DNA of 64,000 nucleotides from positions 186,001 through 250,000 of the forward strand of contig CM028334.1 of assembly GCA_016647705.1 (NCBI GenBank), in the 5' to 3' direction. This stretch comes from Eucommia ulmoides. Taxonomy: Eukaryota > Streptophyta > Magnoliopsida > Garryales > Eucommiaceae. The translations under genes and the position numbers were made by a program. The notes under the pieces were generated by a model. That model was given only the letters and a program-made list of their open reading frames with translations, searched no databases and had not been told where the DNA came from. Of the stretch, positions 11,067 to 20,899 are shown one piece after another; positions within the stretch are counted from its first letter, which is position 1, and every line of letters begins with the position of its first letter.

Positions 11067-11764
11067 TCAGCATTGAAAACGTACAATGTGATTATTAACC
11101 GTTCGCTTGCTGTTAACGATTGAAAGATAGCTTTCATCAATGTTTATATTGCAGTCCAGAGCAACCTAAACGTACTTCCATAACAAGTTATGTACTAATT
11201 ATATTTATCGTCATTATTATTGTATTAACAAGTAGTCGGACAGACCTTGATTGTTGGCAAGTTGATATCAAATAGCTTCACATGAGCATGAATATCCCCC
11301 AACATCCTCAACTGGATCACTCCTGACATTATTTGGTAGACATTCACGGGTCCAATCATAACCCGTGTTTGGACGCTTACATTTTTGCTGTGAGGGGGCT
11401 GATAGAACCCCGGAACTCGAACCATTCCAATGACTAATCCCTCCTCCTCCAAGAGAAGGTGGAAGCGTGAAGGGTCATACCTAATCCCGACTTTGTTTAA
11501 GTTCTGAGCATTCAAGGTCAAAGAGATGACAGAAGAAACACAGAGGGTAGAGTCTGAATGAATTTGATCAAGCTTATAAGAATCGACCTTTACTGTTTCC
11601 AGAGAGAAGACTGGCTTCCGCGGCTTAAGGACGAACAAAGTGAGCAATACAGTCACCCCAGACATCGCGACAATAAATAGCACAAAGCATAAGAGAATGA
11701 AGGAACACCTCTTCAAGGAAAATGCAACCCACAATCCCTTTGTAATTTGCATCAAGCCATCCAT
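11067..11764 (-). CDS. LEA-2 / NDR1-HIN1-like membrane protein (2 exons)
   Basis: Exons 11246-11764 and 11067-11165 (phase-0 GT-AG intron) give 205 residues. A cytosolic N-terminus is followed by one membrane span at about residues 20-47 (the SFILLCFVLFIVAMSGVTVL stretch). The rest is an LEA-2 (WHy-like) beta domain with STLCVSSVISLTLNAQNLNKVGIRYD, the turn PPHSKNVSV, and the family ending LPTIK-VALDCNINID at the exon junction. Proteins of this build sit in the plasma membrane or ER and are linked to defence and stress, but no biochemical role can be inferred. Exon 2 was chosen because it restores the VALDC ending; without it the frame stops six codons past the splice site. Confidence 0.85.
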
Positions 11765-12504
11765 GCTTCTGATTTAACATGTCTGACTCCAGATTAAGTC
11801 CTACTATTTGATTTTGGGTTCTGATAAAAAGGCAATGCTTGCTTGTGAAGGAGGAATGTGATGTTTTTCTTTCTGAGTTACCTTTCAACTGTTCCTTTCT
11901 TGCAGAGAATTCTCACGTTTTCTCCTTTCCTTTCTGGCAGACAATGGTATCCGGGGAACTCTAGTCTATGAATTTTTAAGAGCAATTTTCGAAGGAAAAG
12001 ATTGACTACTTCCAAGCAACTGTCATTCTTTTTTTAGTTAATTTTTCATAAATTACACAACAAAATTCATAGAACTTCCAAGAGAAAAACACAGAAAAAT
12101 GTAACCAAGGGAATCCACCATTTTTTTTTTTTAAAAAAAAAAAAAAGAAAAAAAAAAAAAACAAAGAACAACAAATTCGGTTTATCTGAGGCTTCAGTTT
12201 TACCATCCTTACAGTCATCATCACACAAAGCAAGCAGTCCTACATTCGGTTCTCCAGTGAACCAGACCTAATTACCTATATACTTCCTTACAGAACGAAA
12301 AAGACCGTCCAATGCTGGGAGTAGTAGTCTGAGACATGCGCACTTTCTCCATCACCAAGAAGAAACACACCTGAAAGAACATACAAGCTCAGTCCAAACA
12401 AATCCAGAATGCTGCCAATGAAATCAGAATCAAAAGTTAAAAGCAGTAAAAAAAAATTAAATTACTGACCATGCAGCTTTATTTACAGAACTCTAGCAAA
12501 ATGC
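11765..12504. other. Gap between LEA-2 and ERF-VII genes
   Basis: It holds the LEA-2 5' flank and the ERF-VII 3' untranslated region, with an adjoining T and A run at 12121-12162. No gene was found. Confidence 0.4.
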
Positions 12505-14250
12505 TTAGAAACCTCCTCCCACAATAGAAGAGAGGTCATCAAAGGTCCACAGATCCATAGGGTTTTCACCATCCTCTACATTAAGGAAGTTATCCACCGA
12601 CAGATCCCAGTTACCATCCATATATGGAATTTCTAAGAGCTTCATCTGGGATTCAAAATCAGAAATATTCTTTCCGGTACTTCCTTCACCGGGTTCAGAG
12701 TTGGGCTTCTGTTTCTTTGCTGGGTTAGCATCTTCCAGAAGCTGAGTTTCAACAGCAGCCGAGACAACAGAAGATATTTCAGGAGTCTTGGCGCAATTCT
12801 CTCCCCACCCAAAGTCGGAACAATCAAAAGAGTTACTACCCTGATCAGAACTGAAGTATAGGGCAGCATCACAATTCTCTTGTGTTGTTGGATGGCCATA
12901 CCCATACCCGCACCCATACTGGTTGGTTAGAGGCTTCTCTTCAAAAAAACCCAGAGAAGCATGATCAGGATTGTTCATGCAATCGAAATGCTGGTTCAAA
13001 CCGGACTGGACAGTAGTGGTTAGGCTAGGCTTGGACTTTTTAAAGGTAGTAGCTGGAGAAGGAGTTTCATCAGGGAAATTCACCTTGGCTTTCTTGCCCC
13101 TTATCCTCCTTGCCTCAACATCATAAGCTCTTGCAGCTTCCTCAGCAGTGTTGAAAGTTCCCAGCCAAACTCGGACCCCTTTCCTCGGGTCACGGATCTC
13201 AGCAGCCCATTTACCCCAAGGCCTCTGCCTGATTCCTCTGAACTGATTTTTCCTCTTCCTGTTGGAGGATATCCCAGTTTTCCCATCAACATCCTCACTC
13301 TTCATGGATTTAGAGCCTGAAATAAGAAGGGGAATACGATCAAAACATACCATATCCATAACAAACAGACCATTAACCTATATGTACAATGCAACATGCA
13401 ACAAATCCTATAGAAACAGAACCTATATGTACAGCACCTACAGAAAGACCAGTATCCAATGCAAAGAAATCTAATCCCAACGGTGACACACCAAGGCCAT
13501 TAGGCCGACAGTTGTATCCTTAGCACTTCCAGACATAAGAAGACAGCAACAATACGAGAAAGAGTACTAAATCCTAGACTCCTATACAAAATTAACCAGT
13601 TATACAAAGCAAGTTTTATGATTGAATTGAATGCTTAGCTCTGAAACTTATTTTCAAATCGAATCCTGAATGCCCTTACATGCATCAGAGCGACATGCTT
13701 CTAGTGCCTACTTTGATCTGACTGAAAAAAAGGAATAACAAGGCTTGATTCCTTTCAAATACTCGACTTTTAATGTTAAAGGTTGCTGTATCCAAAGTGA
13801 AATCTTATCGGAAACTGAGCTTGTATTTCAAGCCCCAACAAAACCAGTAAAGCAACCATTTTGAATCATCAGAAAGTGTAGAAATGGAACAAAAGAAAAG
13901 CGAACGGATCAAAATCAGAAATCAATGGTAAGAATGTCAATTTCAGCAACTGACGCTAAAAAAAAAGAATCATACAGAATTAGCAAATTAGATCAGAAAC
14001 GGTTACCACGAGAAATTTGAGATTGTATGGAAGAAGTGAACCCGAAAGGCTTATCGGCAACATCGTCCTTGAAGTGGTGGAAATCAGCTTCGAATTCATC
14101 ATCGAGATCGACGATTGGAGATCTGAGGGGGTTGGAGTAGTAATTTCCAGGATTTTTCTTGAGAGTGGAAGGACCCCAGAGTAAGTCCGGCGTCAGTCGG
14201 CGAGATCTGGCGGGTGAGATGAAGTCGGAGATGATCGCACCACCACACAT
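12505..14250 (-). CDS. Group VII ethylene response factor (RAP2.2/RAP2.12 type, 2 exons)
   Basis: Exons 14007-14250 and 12505-13316 are joined in phase 1 and give 351 residues. The protein starts [10 protein letters not shown], the conserved ERF-VII N-degron. In these factors Met is removed, Cys2 is oxidised by plant cysteine oxidases when oxygen is present, and the protein is then arginylated and destroyed; in low oxygen it accumulates and switches on fermentation genes. The AP2/ERF domain lies at about 105-165 ([37 protein letters not shown]), flanked by basic NRKRK nuclear signals. The extreme C-terminus [16 protein letters not shown] is the acidic/aromatic activation motif shared by RAP2.2 and RAP2.12. 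The single ~690-bp intron just before the DNA-binding domain is the usual place for the group. Confidence 0.96.
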
Positions 14251-15142
14251 CGCTGCTATTTGGGAGGATTCTTCTTTTTATGTGTTTCTTACTTCTTCTT
14301 CTTCTTCTTCAGAGAAACAAAAGGAGCTGGCAAAACGAAAGACGCAAACTTTAGTCACCCAAAAGTGTATGCTGTGAAAATGCAAAGAGTGATAATATGA
14401 CAAAAGATCGGCAGGAACGAGGTAGGTAAATTTCACCACGCAAACGCAAACCCCTTTTTTTATAATTAACAATTTAACATAAATATTTAGGTATAAATAA
14501 ATAAATGAAACATGAGCGGGTGCATGCACCGACCGGAAGGATGGGGATGGAGAAAACGACATGCCTTAAAATAAGAGTCACTGAAAATTGGTCCCATGCC
14601 AGCATATGGCTTATGGGTATTGGTTGCGTTTTAAATAATAACAAATATGAAAGAAATTCAAATTTAGTTAATATCAAATCCATATAATAAATATGAATTA
14701 TGAATGACATTGAAAAGTGGCCCAAACAATTTGAATAGTTGGCCCATAAGAAAGAAAGAACACCATGTGTTTACGTTTGGGTTGAAGCATGGGATTAATA
14801 CGCTTCAAGCATGGGAGACCGACCGACCGACCAAAAGATATTCATATGTTTCAGCGGAAATGGATATAGGATGCATTTCGCATCCTTATATATGTTTCGG
14901 TCTATTCTCTACACAAAATAAATAAACAAAAGCCCTTTTTCACACGTCCATGAAAACTACCTCCAGCTTACAACAACAACAACAACAAACAAGAAGAAGA
15001 ACAGAGATTCCTAGTTCCCTTTAGTGGGTTATAATCTGCTTTCTGATATTGAAAGCACCCAATCTGAAACTCACTCAAACATATACCACCCCTCTTCTTG
15101 CTCCATGGGAAGGAGGTGCAAGACAGAGCGTTAACTTAGTTA
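14251..15142. other. ERF-VII promoter side and SBT1.5 3' flank
   Basis: The ERF-VII leader contains a CTT-type microsatellite (14291-14310). Near 14818 there is a short (GACC)n run. No gene was recognised. Confidence 0.4.
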
Positions 15143-17485
15143 CTACATAGGCTGCTGCATTGTGACAACTAATGGGCTAGTCACGACGTGCTTCCCGTCA
15201 GACCACACCACAGCCCCACTCTCGGTGCTACTGCTCCCAGCCGATAGATGCTTCACTTCCTCTGCTTCCACTCTCACCAGAAAGCTCAGCCTCTGCCCAA
15301 CCCTCCTAAACACCAGCTTCTCCGGCTCCACCCTCACCATCGTCCCCCTTGGCGCCCTCACCCTCACCTTGTACACCGAGTTCCCTTCCTCCCCCACATT
15401 CGTCACGCTCCGTATGAAATGTGTAGACATCTTATGCCTCCCGTACTGCTGGAAAACCGCAGTCATCGATGGGTAGTTCAGATTTCCAACATGACCCGCT
15501 TTCTTCGCCCCCTTGCAATCCCCCCTCTTCCTCGTTATAATCTCTATGTTCTTCATCGTATAGTTCGAATTGCAGAGAAAATCCACGTAGTCGTACGACG
15601 TTATGTCATAAACAAGCCCTGGGTCCATTGCCTTCTGCGGGTGAACATACCCTGCCCCAAAGTCCATCACCGTCGACCGATTCCCCGTTGATTCATCCAA
15701 CATCGTGTCTCCCCGATTATCCACTGTATACGCAGTTGTCATCAATGCCGACCTTATTGCCGCCGGGCTCCATCCTGGATGGGCCGCCTTCAGCAGTGCC
15801 GCAAGCCCTGAGATATGTGGACAAGCCATCGAAGTTCCAGATAGTATATTAAACTCCGTTCCGCGCTTGTCGGTGGGAATTCCGCTTGGTCCAATGCCGT
15901 CCGGCCAAGCAGCTAGTATATTCAATCCCGGAGCAATCAAATCAGGCTTCAGAATTTCCGGCGTTTCAGGATTAGGCCCACGGGCTGAAAATGACGCCAC
16001 CACCGGTGCGGGCCTTACGTTCAGCCTTGTTCCCTTGAATATAATTGTCGCGGTTGGTGGAGACCGAGATTTTGACGCCACGGTTATGTATTTCCTTATT
16101 TCGTCACCACCGGAGGCACCAACGGCGGTGGCCGGTAACACGTGACAATCGGCTACGAGTCCTTCCCCATCAAAAACTCCATTAGCTAGTATCATTCCGA
16201 TGGCACCAGCTTTTTTCACCACTTCACCTTTCGCAGCTCTCGAATTGATGCCTCTATCGCACAATACAATTTTCCCTTTCACAAAATTGGGGTCCAATGA
16301 ACCTTCTAGGCAGAGTGACGACGAATACCCATCGGCACCTTCGCTACCGGCGTATACTAGAGGGTAGAGTCGATGAGGTGCTAAAGCTGGCCCGCCGTAC
16401 ACGCTGACGCCAGGAATTATTTTTCCGTTCCCAAGCTTGACGTCTGCGGGGAAATCACGATCTATTGTTCCGGCACCGACTGTGGTCACCCATGGAGCGA
16501 CGTTCGTCACGGTAAGGCCGCCGGGACCTCCGTTTCCAGCAGAGGCAGAGACGAATATTCCGGCATCGGCGGCTCCGAAAGCTCCGATGGCAATGGCATC
16601 GAGAAAGTACGGAACGACTACGCCCCCAACGCTGAGAGAGATTACGTCGACTCCGTCAGCTACCGCGGCGTCAAAAGCAGCGAGAATGTCGGAATCGAAA
16701 CAACCAGCATTCCAGCAGACCTTATAAGCGGCTAGGCGAGCTTTGGGTGCCATCCCAGCCGCCACCCCGCGAGCGTAGCCGAGAGTAGAAGCGGGAAAGA
16801 CGTACCTGCCGGCGGCAATGGACGCCGTATGAGTGCCGTGTCCATCAGAGTCCCTAGGAGATCGATACTCCGTTGTTTCGTTCATTTTGCCATTCGTAGC
16901 CTCGTATCCGTTAAAGAAGTACCTAGCTCCGATCAATTTCCGGTTACAAGAGGAGGCCGGAAAGTCCTTGCCGGCGACGCATTCTCCTTTCCACTTCGAT
17001 GGGACGGGACCCAAACCTCGATCATTGAAGCTCTTCCTCTCAGGCCAGATCCCAGTATCAATGACTCCTATGACAAGATCCGACCCGAAATCGGACTCCT
17101 TCAATAATCCAGCGCTGTCGGAGGTCTTCAAGCCGAGGAACTCAGGTGAGCGAGTGGTGTGCAACTGACGGACTTGCTCAGGGACTACGGCGAGTATCCC
17201 AGAGAACGATCGGAGCTTGTGCGCCTCAGAGGCTGAGAGCCTTGCAGAGAAACCATGGAAGAGTGTGTTGTAGGAGTGAAGAATGGGAGAAGGGGAGGAG
17301 GGAGAAAGAGATGTAAGAGAGGATTGGTACCAGTGATTATGGGTTTGGAAAACGGAGGGTTTAGCATCGTGTTGAACGAGAACTATGAAGGTCTTCTTTT
17401 GGCCGGTGGAAGCGGAGGAAGAAAGGGTGAATAGCAGAGAAAAAAGAAGCATACATAGTGAGGCGGGAGAAGAAGAAACTGCCAT
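15143..17485 (-). CDS. SBT1.5: Subtilisin-like serine protease SBT1.5
   Basis: One exon, 780 residues, collinear with Arabidopsis At3g14240 (SBT1.5) from end to end as I recall it. A signal peptide (~1-26) precedes the I9 prodomain (TFIVLVQHDAKPS to about residue 111). The mature enzyme begins near TTRSPEFLGL. The catalytic triad is Asp ~143 (VIDTGIWPE), His ~216 (DSDGHGTHTAS) and Ser ~552 (SGTSMACPHISG), with the oxyanion Asn ~318 (SASAGNGGPG). A protease-associated insert (about 375-470) lies between the His and Ser halves, and a fibronectin III-like tail ends the protein. It is secreted and cuts peptides or proteins in the cell wall. All active-site residues are present, and the lack of introns is typical of SBT1 genes. 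Confidence 0.96.
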   Translation of the reverse strand: MAVSSSPASLCMLLFSLLFTLSSSASTGQKKTFIVLVQHDAKPSVFQTHNHWYQSSLTSLSPSSPSPILHSYNTLFHGFSARLSASEAHKLRSFSGILAVVPEQVRQLHTTRSPEFLGLKTSDSAGLLKESDFGSDLVIGVIDTGIWPERKSFNDRGLGPVPSKWKGECVAGKDFPASSCNRKLIGARYFFNGYEATNGKMNETTEYRSPRDSDGHGTHTASIAAGRYVFPASTLGYARGVAAGMAPKARLAAYKVCWNAGCFDSDILAAFDAAVADGVDVISLSVGGVVVPYFLDAIAIGAFGAADAGIFVSASAGNGGPGGLTVTNVAPWVTTVGAGTIDRDFPADVKLGNGKIIPGVSVYGGPALAPHRLYPLVYAGSEGADGYSSSLCLEGSLDPNFVKGKIVLCDRGINSRAAKGEVVKKAGAIGMILANGVFDGEGLVADCHVLPATAVGASGGDEIRKYITVASKSRSPPTATIIFKGTRLNVRPAPVVASFSARGPNPETPEILKPDLIAPGLNILAAWPDGIGPSGIPTDKRGTEFNILSGTSMACPHISGLAALLKAAHPGWSPAAIRSALMTTAYTVDNRGDTMLDESTGNRSTVMDFGAGYVHPQKAMDPGLVYDITSYDYVDFLCNSNYTMKNIEIITRKRGDCKGAKKAGHVGNLNYPSMTAVFQQYGRHKMSTHFIRSVTNVGEEGNSVYKVRVRAPRGTMVRVEPEKLVFRRVGQRLSFLVRVEAEEVKHLSAGSSSTESGAVVWSDGKHVVTSPLVVTMQQPM

Positions 17486-17978
17486 TAGAGATTAGAAGAA
17501 TGCTCCTTCAAGAGCTAGAAATGGGTGTAATCGTTTGTTGTTGTATATATGTGGCTTCGCTAGGTTAGCTCCATCTGTGTGTGAGGTAGTGTGGGTGCAG
17601 TAGTAGCAGTGAGCTGTGAGCAGGAAGCTGTGCAGCCTGCTGGGTGGACCTACCTCTTCTGGTTTATAAATTTGAAAGGGAAACCTTTTAGGTTCAAAAA
17701 TGTCATCTTAAATTATTTTTTGTAATCGTACATGCTTAATCATATATCACATTTATTTATTTATTATTTTTACAGTGCGTTCGAACAATTTTAGTACACA
17801 TTGACTAATCATCTTACCAAACGATCTTGAAAGTACACTCTTCGCTTCAGCATGATAAATCTATGATTAAATTCAAAATTTAATTCTTAAAAGAATCGAA
17901 ACTCTGATTGACAAAATATAATTTATGAACTTTAAAAATTTGGTGTTTCTCCTTCTATTTATTATGATTAATTTTAAT
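17486..17978. other. SBT1.5 promoter region
   Basis: It is the presumed promoter and leader of the subtilase, followed by AT-rich DNA with no gene. Confidence 0.4.
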
Positions 17979-18744
17979 TGATAAGAGTAATTTGGGGCAT
18001 CATCGAGTCAAAAACAGGGCCCTGGTCACGTAGAAGCATACGCCGATCATGACTCTTTCTCTAGAATCTCTTTTGCACTCAGAAAGGAGTAATGTGCTTT
18101 ATAGGGACGTTGTTGTCCAAATTTTTGTGTCGTGCCTTTGGACAACCAACTTTAGGGACTTAATCGTTTGTCTCGACCGGCTCACCATTTCAGTCTGTTT
18201 TCCTTCCACAACTACACGGATCTCCGTTCTCCTCCACGAGCTCACATCCAGAGACCTGACAGAGACTTGCGAACTTCTTCAAATGGACCCAAAAGCTCAA
18301 ACCTAATGATTATCTCCTAAACTTCTTGAATTATCGATTAAACACATGATTTCGTTTAATTAACTGTGCTTAAACTCGATTAGATAAAACTGATCATCTC
18401 CAACGCTTATATATACTAAGGGTCATGCAAGCTCGAGGTACATTTTAATACGTGAACGCTCCAAGTTCAGTTGCATATTTGATGTGTTTCTCTACTTTTT
18501 TTCTCTGAGCTCTTACTCTCACGTTGGGGGGATTTCGCAGGAACAATTCCTTGCCCGAGCCTTATATAGGTACACTCCCTGATGAGTAAGACTCTGAACT
18601 TCAACAAGTCAGTCCCCTAGGACCCGGTTACAGGCTTACAGCTCACTAGGAGAATTTTCAACTCCAACTCCATTTTAGTGGAAAGATTCTCTTGTTATCT
18701 AATTGGACCATTATCGAAGTGTGTATCAATTTTATAAACCAATA
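17979..18744 (+). mobile_element. Old solo-LTR-like fossil, family A
   Basis: It is about 766 bp and aligns along its length with the clear solo LTR at 30982-31781. Shared points are GCATACGCCGA near the start, CTCCTCCAC, GATTATCTCCTAAAC, a TATATATA box and GTACACTCCCTGA. It starts with TG. It is flanked by TTAAT on the left and ATAAT on the right, four of five bases matching, as expected of a decayed 5-bp target duplication. The copy is clearly older than the one near 31 kb because it has lost most CpG sites and is more diverged. Confidence 0.6.
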
Positions 18745-19385
18745 ATAATTTTTTTTCAACCCTTATTTTATCCCCTCTCTCCTAGACCTAGTAGTCTGGA
18801 TCACCCTAAATTCTATTTGTTTACCCCTTAACAAGTATAATTGTCCTAATTAAGGTAACCGCAAACAGAGTCTATTTATGTCCACAGCCTAAACTGACAC
18901 CACATTAGTTTAGCCCGTGACAATGCAGTGGAGGGGTATCTTTTAATCCAACAATCAATACAATATTTGAACACAAGTTATATAATAATAGGAGGCAATA
19001 GTCCGTCCGTCCGTCCGTCCTTCCTTGGGTGTGTGCTGTGTGGTGTGTGGTGGGTAAAAGCATTAAAAGTAGAAAGAGTGTTTGGTTGCAGAGAAAGTCG
19101 TACGTTTAGAAAAATTACAAATATTTTGGGGGTGGTGTGGTGGTGCTGCCGTGGACAGACACAAGTTGTTGCATGTCGGAAAGTCCGATTGCCACGTGCC
19201 CCCACCCTTCTCTTCTTTTTTGACCTTTGGAAATTAAAATCCATGAGCTGATTTTCCGGTTCCCATTTTTTGCCATCCTTCAAGGTGAACAAAACAATAA
19301 AAGAGGTCCCCAGCCGTGTGACCAAGACAAAAGCGAGTGAAGTGAAATAAAGCTAAAGGACGACACCCTATAACTATTATTAGTA
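18745..19385. other. Gap between LTR fossil and Mutator-like element
   Basis: It contains a (GTCC)n microsatellite at about 19002-19020 and AT-rich sequence. No gene was found. Confidence 0.4.
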
Positions 19386-19395
19386 GAGAGCAATT

Positions 19396-20025
19396 GAGCT
19401 CTTTACACTTCTCGGTCCCAAAACATTCAAAATTAACAACCTGAGTCCCCTTTAATCTTAATTACAATTTGAGATTTTTCCGGCCTTTCAACGGCGAATT
19501 CTATCGATTTTTTTTTTTATAATTTTAAAATTAATTTAATATTTTAAAATTAACAAGAAGCTAAAAATAAATCATTGCAAAACAACAATTTTTGTAAAAT
19601 AAATAAAATTACTTAAAAATAATTTATAAAATATAAAATGAAATAAATTGTTTATAAAACAAATAAAATTAGTTAATGTGCGAGACACCGATCCCGGGCC
19701 GAATTCTATAACATTTTTTTTATTTTTTTATTTTTTTCCTTATCTACATTATAAACAATTTTATTTATTTTGAAAACAATTAATTTTTTCTTTATATTTA
19801 TCCCCCAAATATATACAAATTATATTTAAAATTATAAATATATATAATTGAGGTGGGGTAGGGGTGACAATCCGGCCCTATGAGGCCGGTGTCTTTAAAA
19901 AAAAATAAAAAATCGGTAGAATCCGACCGTTGAAAGGCCGGAGAGACCCCAAATTATAATTAAGTTCAAAGGAGACCCAGGTAAGTAATTTCGAATGTTT
20001 TAGGACCTATAAGTGTAAAGAACTC
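19396..20025. mobile_element. Mutator-like non-autonomous element with ~130-bp inverted ends
   Basis: The left end (19396 to about 19530) and the right end (about 19895 to 20025) are inverted copies. Both arms share TCTTTACACTT, AAAACATTC, CCGGCCTTTCAACGG and ATT-CTA-CGATTTTT, in the same order from the tips inward. The element is bounded by the identical decamer GAGAGCAATT at 19386-19395 and 20026-20035, a target duplication of 9-10 bp. Long inverted ends plus a duplication of that size are the signature of Mutator-like elements. The 360-bp AT-rich interior codes for nothing, so it would need a transposase made elsewhere. Confidence 0.85.
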
Positions 20026-20035
20026 GAGAGCAATT

Positions 20036-20899
20036 ATTGGGGGGTGGGGAGTGGGTTTGGGGTTTCCTAATGATAACTATTGGGGCCTCATCCTACCTGT
20101 TTCCCCTTTGAATTCTTTTTCTTACATTTGACAAAACCCTTCCCCTCCCCCACCTCCTTTTTTGGTGTATTTCAAACTAAAACATCTTTTTCTTTCTTTA
20201 TTTGGTAAAGTTGTGGAGAAGGTTCTGCATCTCACCATGCTGCATTCATGCTCATACTTAATTATGATTCACTTCCATTCTTACTTCCATCCATCGCCCA
20301 ATCACGCAACTTTTCCATAATCCCTCTTCATCTCGTCACATCGTTCAATCTTTCTTTATTCCTCTACCATAATAATGAGACAATTCTACACACGACACAA
20401 ATTACAGGACACGCGGAAAAGACACAATACTACACACACGAAACAAATTAAAAATTACAGGACACACCAATGTATCTAAAAAATAATAAGTATGGACAAT
20501 AGTAATTAGGGGTCAGGGGTACTGGCGGGGCGGAGGGTGGCACAAAGATCGGCCACATCAATCCTTGTTGGTGTTCCTCACTTTTAGTGACTCCCATCTA
20601 TACAAAGCATGAAGGGGGAGGCGAGAGAGAACTTGACATATTTATTCCACATATGTTCGACGGTTCAAAAAACTCTATTTAGAAAAAACTATATACTACA
20701 TGACCTCGCTAACAAATACCCTTTTTTCATAAGACACGAACAAGGTTGGATTCCGCTCTCACTCATATATCAACTTTTTTTTTTTCTTATGAACTATAAT
20801 CTCTTCTTTGGGAAAAGACTATTCAGGCCCTCCCCCTAATCACAAATTAACTATTCTAATCATAGGAGGCCACAAAAGGGAAAGAGATACTACTTAGAC
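20036..20899. other. Gap downstream of the ARID4-like gene
   Basis: It holds AT-rich sequence and the ARID4-like 3' flank. No gene or clear repeat was recognised. Confidence 0.4.
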
